64,000 bases of DNA from Rhodospirillaceae bacterium. GTDB taxonomy: Bacteria; Pseudomonadota; Alphaproteobacteria; SHVP01. The stretch spans positions 108,233-172,232 of the forward strand of contig PBKD01000006.1 in assembly GCA_002722055.1 (NCBI GenBank). The letters are read 5' to 3'. The notes beneath the pieces were generated by a model. It searched no databases and was not told the origin of the DNA. It saw only the letters and a list, made by a program, of their open reading frames with translations. How positions within the stretch are numbered: the stretch's first letter is position 1; each line of letters starts with the position of its first letter. This document shows, piece after piece, positions 55,984 through 63,171 of the stretch. The translations under genes and the position numbers were made by a program.

Positions 55984-57405
55984 TCACATTTTTTTAACAA
56001 ATTCGAAGCTATTTATTTCTTCTATTTTTTTTGTAAATTTTTTGTATTCAGTTCCAGTAAGTTTTCTACCTGTTGGGAGTTTTAGTGATAAAGGATTTAC
56101 TTGTCTCCCTTTTCGTAAAACCTCATAGTGTAAATGAGGTCCAGTCGAAACACCTGTTGAACCAATATACCCTATTATCTGCCCTTGCTTAACATTTTTT
56201 CCAGGTCTTATATTTCTTGCATATGATTTAAGATGTGCGTAAGCAGTCTTAAAGTTATTTTTGTGTCTTATTCTTATATATTTCCCATATCCACCGTTAC
56301 GGCTTGCTTTTTCAATAGTACCATTACCCGCAGCCATAACTGGAGTTCCATATGGTGCAGCAAAATCAATACCTCTGTGCATTCGTGTATATCCTAGTAT
56401 TGGGTGTTTCCTTTTTCCAAATCTTGAAGAAAGTCTTGCTCCATCAACTGGCGTTTTTAAAAGAGCTTTTTTTGCACTTTCACCTTTTGAATTAAAATAT
56501 TCTGGATATTTACTCTTGGTTGGAAAAAAATATAGTTTATTCCACTTTTTATTAGTTTTTAACGCTGCATATAATATTTTACCGTCTTTGATAAAGTTTC
56601 CTTCTGTATCATAAAAACATTCATATATTACCTCAAATTTATCATTAGGTTTAATGTCTCTTTGGAAATCTACGTCCCAGCTAAAAATTCTTATCATTTC
56701 CATTGTAATATTTGTTGGAACACCTGAATTCTTTGAAGCTAAGAAAAGATTAGATTCAATTATACCAAAAGAACTTTTATTTATTTTATTTAATTCTTTA
56801 ATATCTTCATAATGAAAGAACTGTTTTTCATCTAATTTAGTTGCATAAATACTTTTTACTTTAGTGATAGGTATAATAATTTGAAATAAGTCATTATCTC
56901 TATGAGAAATTTGAATCTTTTGTCCTGCTAAAATATTTTTAGGATTAATTAATTTACTAATTGCATTTACTGCTAATTGTGTATCATATCTATTTATACC
57001 AGAACTAACCAATGTTTGAGAAATATTACCCCCTTTTTTTATCTTTAAAATTGTCTCCTTAAGATCTGTTCTATAAGAAATCTCATTTTTGAATGATAAT
57101 TTTCCCAGTGTTTCTGGTTTCATTGTAACTAATAGATCAGAAAGATTGTTTTTGGAATTTTCAAAAATCAGGCTTGTTGCTCTTGATCGAGCATTCAGAC
57201 TAAATGGTTCAGCTATAATGATAACAATAGTTGCTATTAAAGCGCCACCAATTGCTCCTAATGCAAAATTTGAGCTTCTTTTTTTTTCAGTAATTAGAGT
57301 AGAAGAAAAAAGGAACCAATTTTTAGATTTTTTATCGTAAAAAAATTGTGCTTGTAAAACCAAAAAATCTATTACTTTTTTAGAGGTTTTAAAAAAAATA
57401 TTCAT
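55984..57405 (-). CDS. M23 family metallopeptidase
   Basis: RLSSRFGKRKHPILGYTRMHRGIDFAAPYGTPVMAAGNGTI...YAHLKSYARNIRPGKNVKQGQIIGYIGSTGVSTGPHLHYEV. Confidence 0.95.
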   Translation of the reverse strand: MNIFFKTSKKVIDFLVLQAQFFYDKKSKNWFLFSSTLITEKKRSSNFALGAIGGALIATIVIIIAEPFSLNARSRATSLIFENSKNNLSDLLVTMKPETLGKLSFKNEISYRTDLKETILKIKKGGNISQTLVSSGINRYDTQLAVNAISKLINPKNILAGQKIQISHRDNDLFQIIIPITKVKSIYATKLDEKQFFHYEDIKELNKINKSSFGIIESNLFLASKNSGVPTNITMEMIRIFSWDVDFQRDIKPNDKFEVIYECFYDTEGNFIKDGKILYAALKTNKKWNKLYFFPTKSKYPEYFNSKGESAKKALLKTPVDGARLSSRFGKRKHPILGYTRMHRGIDFAAPYGTPVMAAGNGTIEKASRNGGYGKYIRIRHKNNFKTAYAHLKSYARNIRPGKNVKQGQIIGYIGSTGVSTGPHLHYEVLRKGRQVNPLSLKLPTGRKLTGTEYKKFTKKIEEINSFEFVKKM

Positions 57406-57603
57406 AATTATAGCTCAAAAATTACTAGAGGAAGATTTAAATCCAACAATATTTACCAAAAGTTGATAGATAGCACTGTTTTTTCCTATTGTAAATTAAT
57501 AAAACACTTTAAAACACTGTTTATAATGATTTTTTTAGTAATTATTATATTTATATATAAAATTATAAAGATCTAATTATTTATAAATAAATTTAGCTAA
57601 TTA

Positions 57604-58263
57604 TCAGCTTTTGCCACTATTATTAATATTATATTTAGCTTTTCTCTCGATATACGCTTTTTTAACAGCAGCCCTTTTTTTGTGAGCTTCAATTGACCTA
57701 ACTTTTTTCCAGATTTTATCTACTTTAGACCTGTACTTAAAACTATATTTCGGATTAGATGAGTGATACTTTTCAATTGAACGATGCCAAGATTTCTCAT
57801 TTTTATACAATTTTTTCAAAAATTTTGTTGCATAAAGTATATTTGATCTTGGATCAAATGCTTCTTCTAATGTTTTAAATGCGTTAGGGTGGTATTTCAA
57901 ATTTATCTGCATGCATCCTACATCTATATTACTTATATTCCTTAACTGAAGTCTTTTAACAGCTCTTATTGCATTTTCTTTTGTTTGAAAATAATGTGAC
58001 CACTTCCCTGCAGTTACCGTCCATGGCCAGGTAAAACTTTCCTTTTTTGAATTATCCCATCTACCAGTTTCTTTTAGCGAAATAGCTTTAAGTAAATGAG
58101 GAGGTATACCCATAGAAGTTTCGTGTTCTTTAAAATAATTATCACAAATATCTGAAATATATAGATTTTTCTTTTGCTGTTGAGCATTTGTATAGTTAGA
58201 AAGAAACAATGATAATATAAAGATGATAAATAAAATTAATCTGAAACGTTCTAAAGCAAACAT
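57604..58263 (-). CDS. Lytic transglycosylase (SLT domain) protein
   Basis: Signal peptide; IPPHLLKAISLKETGRW; NIDVGCMQINLKYHPNAFKTLEEAFDPRSNILYATKFLKKLY. Confidence 0.9.
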   Translation of the reverse strand: MFALERFRLILFIIFILSLFLSNYTNAQQQKKNLYISDICDNYFKEHETSMGIPPHLLKAISLKETGRWDNSKKESFTWPWTVTAGKWSHYFQTKENAIRAVKRLQLRNISNIDVGCMQINLKYHPNAFKTLEEAFDPRSNILYATKFLKKLYKNEKSWHRSIEKYHSSNPKYSFKYRSKVDKIWKKVRSIEAHKKRAAVKKAYIERKAKYNINNSGKS

Positions 58264-58270
58264 CGGTTTT

Positions 58271-58303
58271 CTCCGTTATTTGGTATATATACAAATACCG
58301 GAG
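58271..58303 (-). promoter_or_regulatory. Putative SD-occluding 5'UTR hairpin of the lytic transglycosylase mRNA
   Basis: Minus strand CTCCG-G-TATTTG-TATATATAC-CAAATA-A-CGGAG followed by AAAACCG-ATG; CGGAG is the Shine-Dalgarno and the 3' strand of the stem. Confidence 0.5.
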
Positions 58304-58332
58304 CAAAATTTATGCCAAAAAACTAGAAGATG

Positions 58333-58354
58333 TATGTTGTAATATTACAACATA
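58333..58354. repeat. 22-bp perfect palindrome (candidate operator)
   Basis: TATGTTGTAATATTACAACATA equals its own reverse complement. Confidence 0.7.
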
Positions 58355-58388
58355 TGTAGCAATAAAGCATCAAAAAAAGAATTATTTG

Positions 58389-58418
58389 TTGTCTTAGTTT
58401 TTTTTGCTACTATATATA
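58389..58418 (+). promoter_or_regulatory. Candidate sigma70-type promoter for the intergenic sRNA
   Basis: TTGTCT (58389-58394) spaced 16 or 18 bp from overlapping TATATA boxes (58411-58416 / 58413-58418). Confidence 0.45.
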
Positions 58419-58421
58419 GAG

Positions 58422-58514
58422 CTGTAACATCAAACACACACTTGGTGTTACATACCCTTTCTGGGTAATTCCTCCCTAAACTTGGGCCCATTATTAAAAA
58501 GTGGGCCCTTTTTT
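58422..58514 (+). ncRNA. Candidate trans-acting small RNA (about 93 nt)
   Basis: 11-bp hairpin TGTAACATCAA/TTGGTGTTACA (58423-58452), hairpin TACCC/GGGTA (58453-58467), unpaired ATTCCTCCCTAAACTT, then strong terminator; plus-strand signals between two minus-strand genes. Confidence 0.6.
58484..58514 (+). terminator. Rho-independent terminator
   Basis: GGGCCCA-TTATTAAAAAG-TGGGCCC followed by TTTTTT on the plus strand. Confidence 0.88.
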
Positions 58515-58517
58515 AAT

Positions 58518-59423
58518 CTATTCGGCTGCTAGTTGTGAATTTTGATTTTTAAAAAAATCTAAAGTGTTAATTTCACATAAAGCTCTAACTAATTCATGTA
58601 ATGTTTGCTTTAATATTATGAAGCTTTCGTTTAGTTCCATTGTAATTTCATTCATATATAAACTTCTATTAATTTCTATTTGGACTGCGTGGATCTTGTT
58701 AATTGGTCTACCATAGTTCTGAGTTATAAAACCTCCTGAATATGGTTTATTTCTAAGGACACTATAACCCTTTTGGTCAAGAAATTTTTCAATAAAATAA
58801 ATAAGATTGGGGTCGGCACTTTTGCCACAATTGTCTCCTAAAACAAAATCTGGTAATATTTGATTTCTGGAGTTATACGCACCTTGAGAAATGCTCGGCA
58901 TAGAATGACAATCAATTAAAATTGAAAAACCAAATTTAAATTTATTTTTTATAAGCAATTGTTTAAGGTTCATATGAAAAGGAAAATAAAACTTTTCTAT
59001 TCTTTTTTCAGCTTCAAACCAAGATAATTTGTTAGTATATATTTCTGCCCCATTTGAAACAACTCTGGGGATAGTTCCTAAACCTAAAGCAACCTTTTTA
59101 GAGGATGAGTTAATGAACTCCGGAAGCGTTTCATTAAACATCCCTGGGTCTAATTCATACGGCTCTCTATTTAAATCAAGGTATGATCTAGGAAAATTTG
59201 CTTTTATTACACTCGAACCATTTTTTATGGCTAGATTAAAAAAATTATCTAGAAAGAAATCCTCTGAGCTTCTTAAGGTTCTATAATCAAGTTTACTAGA
59301 CTTAACAAAGTCTGGGCAATAATCTCTTCCACTATGAGGTAATGAAAAAACACATGCAGATTTTAGTAGTTCAGGTTCCAAAACAGAAATTAATTTTGAA
59401 TTTTGTATATTTCTTCTATTCAT
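58518..59423 (-). CDS. N-formylglutamate amidohydrolase family protein
   Basis: ACVFSLPHSGRDYCPDF; LIDCHSMPSISQG; HAVQIEINRSLYM. Confidence 0.9.
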   Translation of the reverse strand: MNRRNIQNSKLISVLEPELLKSACVFSLPHSGRDYCPDFVKSSKLDYRTLRSSEDFFLDNFFNLAIKNGSSVIKANFPRSYLDLNREPYELDPGMFNETLPEFINSSSKKVALGLGTIPRVVSNGAEIYTNKLSWFEAEKRIEKFYFPFHMNLKQLLIKNKFKFGFSILIDCHSMPSISQGAYNSRNQILPDFVLGDNCGKSADPNLIYFIEKFLDQKGYSVLRNKPYSGGFITQNYGRPINKIHAVQIEINRSLYMNEITMELNESFIILKQTLHELVRALCEINTLDFFKNQNSQLAAE

Positions 59424-59510
59424 AGATTTGTTTATTCCTTTATTTATATAATGTGTGATTTATATATTCATTTGTCAAATTTATTTTGTTAATATATTTT
59501 ATTAATAGAA

Positions 59511-59585
59511 GGGCGCGTAGCTCAGCGGGAGAGCACTACGTTGACATCGTAGGGGTCGCTGGTTCAATCCCAGCCGTGCCCACCA
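59511..59585 (+). tRNA. tRNA-Val (anticodon GAC), CCA encoded; probable island attachment site
   Basis: GGGCGCGTAGCTCAGCGGGAGAGCACTACGTTGACATCGTAGGGGTCGCTGGTTCAATCCCAGCCGTGCCCACCA; anticodon loop TTGACAT. Confidence 0.96.
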
Positions 59586-59632
59586 TAGAAACCTTAGGGT
59601 TTATTCCATAACACTTTAATGTATGTCTGTGT

Positions 59633-59652
59633 TTGTCACAATGTTGTCACAA
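59633..59652 (+). repeat. Direct repeat TTGTCACAA x2, 11-bp period, upstream of integrase
   Basis: TTGTCACAA at 59633-59641 and 59644-59652. Confidence 0.6.
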
Positions 59653-59668
59653 CAAAAGGACGAATAGC

Positions 59669-60649
59669 ATGGCGAGCATACGAAAACGTCACAATAACTA
59701 TCAGGTGCAAATCCGAAGGAAACACGCCTTACCCTTCAGTAAAACATTTGCTACCAAGAAAGAAGCAACGTCTTGGATCAAAGCAATCAAAGAACACTCC
59801 CAACACGATACTGCAATCCCTGTATTGCAACCCTCGTTGACTTTGCAGGACTTAATTGAACGCTACTTAAAAGAAGTCGTTGTGCATAAACGCAGTTGCA
59901 CCATTGAACAGTATATTTTACGGGCGTGTTTACGGTAGGCATGGGTTAGATGTTCGGTGCATTCCTTACGGTCTTCCACTTTTGCCCAGTATCGCGATGA
60001 ACGGTTGCGATCGGTTAAGCCTGCTACAATTAGTCGGGAGTTAGGATTACTCAGTCATGTGTTTACAATTGCAATGACAGAATGGAATCTTCCTCTTACT
60101 GATAATCCTTTACAGAATGTTCGCCGTCCCACAATTTGTAATACAAGGGATAGACGGTTAACTAAACAAGAAGAAACAATACTCTTTCAAAAAGTGCAAA
60201 CTTGTTCTGTAGAATACATGTATCCCATTCTTGTCCTTGCTTTAGAAACTGCTATGCGCCAAGGAGAAATTTTATCAATGCAATTGAGTCATGTGGATTG
60301 GAACACGCATGTTGTGACTCTTCCTTTAACAAAAAATGGAACCATGCGACGCGTGCCTTTATCACACAAAGCTATAACGATGTTGCGTGAGTATCATAAG
60401 GGGCATACAGATTCATTAGCGGTGTTTACCGTCACGCGTAATGCATTTAAAAAAACATGGCAACGATTAATGAAACGTTGTGGTTTTAAGGATTTACGGT
60501 TTCATGATTTACGCCATGAAGCTACCAGTCGATTGTTTGAAAAGGGCTTAAACGTGATGGAAGTTGCTAGTATTACTGGTCATAAAGATGTGCGTATGCT
60601 TTTTCGGTATACTCATCCAAGGGCAGAAACTCTAGCACAAAAACTCTAA
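59669..60649 (+). pseudogene. Phage-type tyrosine integrase interrupted by an in-frame TAG
   Basis: N-terminal part MASIRKRHNNYQVQIRRKHALPFSKTFATKKEA and C-terminal part with ETAMRQGEILSMQ, HDLRHEATSRLFEKGL, ITGHKDVRMLFRYTH lie in the same frame, separated by TAG at 59936-59938. Confidence 0.85.
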
Positions 60650-60731
60650 TAGGTATTTGATTCGACAGAAAAGGGTGAATTTTGTTATGCTTTTTTAATG
60701 CAAATTACTGATTTGAATTAATGGTGATTTT

Positions 60732-62540
60732 ATGACAGGCAGAATAATTTCTCCTTCAATAGAAGATTTTTCAAAGATTACTCCTCCATTAAATGAAGGT
60801 GAAGAAAAGGTATTCCATTTATTTAATAATAATCTAGACAAAAATTGGGAGATATATACTCAACCTTTCTTTAATGGTAAAAGACCTGATTTTATTTTGT
60901 TAAATCCTAATGTAGGGATAATTATTGTCGAAGTTAAGGACTGGGAACTTAACACGTTAAAAGATCAACAATCACATAACAAACATAATGTGCCGGTTAA
61001 TTATTTAAGAAATTTAAAAGAAAATATATTTGATATGTATTGCCCTACGTTAGCACAAAAAGGCCTTAATGCATTTGCAGCAATTGAAACAGTTTTATTT
61101 TATCCCAAAATTATTGAAGATGATTTAAAAAATATATATTCAAAAATTGCTGAAGAACCACGTGCATATATTTTTAGTAAAGACGATTTAGATTCCAATA
61201 ATTTAGATAAATTAAAGACACATCAATATAAATCAAGTAAATTAATGGCAATTGAAGATGCTGATTATTTGCGGTCATGGTTAGTTGAACCTGAACATTC
61301 AATAGAGCAAAGAACTACAATAAAATTCGACCGTCATCAAAAAGAACTTATAGAAGCCCAAAATTTAAGACGGCGTGTAAGGGGTTCTGCTGGTTCAGGA
61401 AAATCGTTGGTTTTGGTAGCGCGGGCATGTAGATTAGCATCAAAAGGAAAAAATGTTCTTATCGTTCATTTTAATAATGCGCTAAATAGTTATTTAAGAG
61501 ATCTGTCCACTGTTATTGATAGAAAAATAAAGAACAAAATAGAATTTTATCCATTATTTCAAAAGTTCAAGGACATTCTTCTAGAAAATAATTTAGGTGA
61601 TAAGTATGACGAAACTTGGGCAAAACATAAGGTTGACCAAGAATATACAGACACTACTCTAGACACTCCTCTAAATGAGATTGCCAAATTACTTATTAAT
61701 AATTCAGATTATTTGCCAAAACTTTATGATGCAATATTAATTGACGAAGGACAAAATTTTGACCCTTTATGGTGTCAAGCATTAGAAGGTTTATTAAAAC
61801 ATGATGGAGAGATGTTTTTGGCAGGAGATCATACACAGGATATTTATGAAAAGAATATCTTATGGAATAATTATGAGAAAAAGATTAATTCACAGTCAAT
61901 CATCTCTAGAGGGTGGAAAGGTTTTAGAGGTCGTTGGTTTGAGTTAAAAAAATCATACAGGTTAGCGCCTGAGATTGCTGATTTGTGTCAGGTATTTACC
62001 AAAGATTTTTTATTTGAAGATCCCATGCTTACTATCAGTCAGCAAACAGAAATTCCATACCGTTCTGATTTGAAATGGGTTCAAGTGAATAAAGAAGCTA
62101 TTATTCAATATGCTTTTGATGAATTATTTAATTTACATAAAAAATATGAATCTAAAGCTGTATCTATGACTGATATATATGCCTTATGCCAGTACAGACG
62201 AATAGGAATAGAATTAAGCAATAAACTAGAAGAGAAAAATATTAAAACATCAAATACATTTGATGATAATGGATATAAAGAAAGAAAGAAAAAGTATTAT
62301 TTTATGAAAGGTAGTGAAAGAATAAAATTAACAACTTTCCAAAGTATCCAAGGAAGAGAGATTAAGGCAGCAATTGTTATAATCGAACATGCCTCAAGCC
62401 CAATAGATTTTAGAAATATTTACACCGCCCTTACCAGACTAAAGAAAGATGAAGAAGAAGTAAGCAAATTAACAGTTGTTTGCTCAGAACAAAAATTAGA
62501 GTCATTTGGAAAAAAATGGCCTAAATTTGAAACTTATTGA
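60732..62540 (+). CDS. NERD nuclease-related domain fused to SF1 (UvrD-like) helicase
   Basis: NERD-like RPDFILLNPNVGIIIVEVKDW; Walker A VRGSAGSGKSLVLVARA; Walker B AILIDEGQNFDPLW; LTTFQSIQGREIKAAIVI; IYTALTRLKK. Confidence 0.88.
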   Translation: MTGRIISPSIEDFSKITPPLNEGEEKVFHLFNNNLDKNWEIYTQPFFNGKRPDFILLNPNVGIIIVEVKDWELNTLKDQQSHNKHNVPVNYLRNLKENIFDMYCPTLAQKGLNAFAAIETVLFYPKIIEDDLKNIYSKIAEEPRAYIFSKDDLDSNNLDKLKTHQYKSSKLMAIEDADYLRSWLVEPEHSIEQRTTIKFDRHQKELIEAQNLRRRVRGSAGSGKSLVLVARACRLASKGKNVLIVHFNNALNSYLRDLSTVIDRKIKNKIEFYPLFQKFKDILLENNLGDKYDETWAKHKVDQEYTDTTLDTPLNEIAKLLINNSDYLPKLYDAILIDEGQNFDPLWCQALEGLLKHDGEMFLAGDHTQDIYEKNILWNNYEKKINSQSIISRGWKGFRGRWFELKKSYRLAPEIADLCQVFTKDFLFEDPMLTISQQTEIPYRSDLKWVQVNKEAIIQYAFDELFNLHKKYESKAVSMTDIYALCQYRRIGIELSNKLEEKNIKTSNTFDDNGYKERKKKYYFMKGSERIKLTTFQSIQGREIKAAIVIIEHASSPIDFRNIYTALTRLKKDEEEVSKLTVVCSEQKLESFGKKWPKFETY

Positions 62541-62558
62541 TTGATAGAGGGCAGCGAG

Positions 62559-63167
62559 ATGAACGACATCATTTACCTACTGACTAATCCATCTATTCCT
62601 GATTTAGTAAAAATTGGAAAAACTGGTAATCTAGCTGAACGTATTAGATCATTATCGAGACATAGTGGAATCCCTGTCCCTTTTGAATGTTTTTATGCTT
62701 GCGAAGTAGAGAATGCAGATGATGTTGAAAAAAAACTCCATGATGCATTCGGAGATCATCGTGTTAATTCTAAGAGAGAGTTTTTTCGTATTAACCCAGA
62801 ACGTATATTAGCAATTTTAAAGTTACTAGAGTTAAAAGATGTAACTCCTAGTCAAGATTTTGTTGAAGATAAAGAGGACCAAGAAACTTTAGATAGAGAA
62901 AGAGCAAAACGATCTAGATTTAACTTTTCTATGGTAGGTTTAGAGCCGGGCAGTATCCTTACATTTTTAAAAGATGAAAATACTTCTGCTAAAGTTATAA
63001 ATAACAAGGAGATTGAATTTGAGGGTGAAGTAACCTCATTAAGTAATGCAGCTTTAAAAATTGTTAATAGAATGGGATATAATTGGTCTACATTAAGGGG
63101 CCCCCATTATTGGGTTTTTGAAGGTGAGACATTATCTGAACGACGATTAAGAATGGAGTTGGATTAG
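62559..63167 (+). CDS. GIY-YIG (T5orf172/MUG113-type) protein with RAMA/DUF4357-like C-terminal domain
   Basis: IYLLTNPSIPDLVKIGKTGNLAERIRSLSRHSGIPVPFECFYACEVENADDVEKKLHDAFGDHRVNSKREFFRI; C-terminus ...KEIEFEGEVTSLSNAALKIVNRMGYNWSTLRGPHYWVFEGETL. ATG at 62559 preferred over TTG at 62541. Confidence 0.82.
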   Translation: MNDIIYLLTNPSIPDLVKIGKTGNLAERIRSLSRHSGIPVPFECFYACEVENADDVEKKLHDAFGDHRVNSKREFFRINPERILAILKLLELKDVTPSQDFVEDKEDQETLDRERAKRSRFNFSMVGLEPGSILTFLKDENTSAKVINNKEIEFEGEVTSLSNAALKIVNRMGYNWSTLRGPHYWVFEGETLSERRLRMELD

Positions 63168-63171
63168 GCGT

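Noticed and set aside
58484-58514. GGGCCC hairpin as terminator of the minus-strand N-formylglutamate amidohydrolase gene
   Set aside because: The stem is symmetric, but the T-tract follows only on the plus strand; the minus-strand side continues AAGTTTAGG. A bidirectional role is not excluded but is weaker.
59619-59840. 73-aa plus-strand ORF
   Set aside because: Alternative frame of the integrase N-terminal region.
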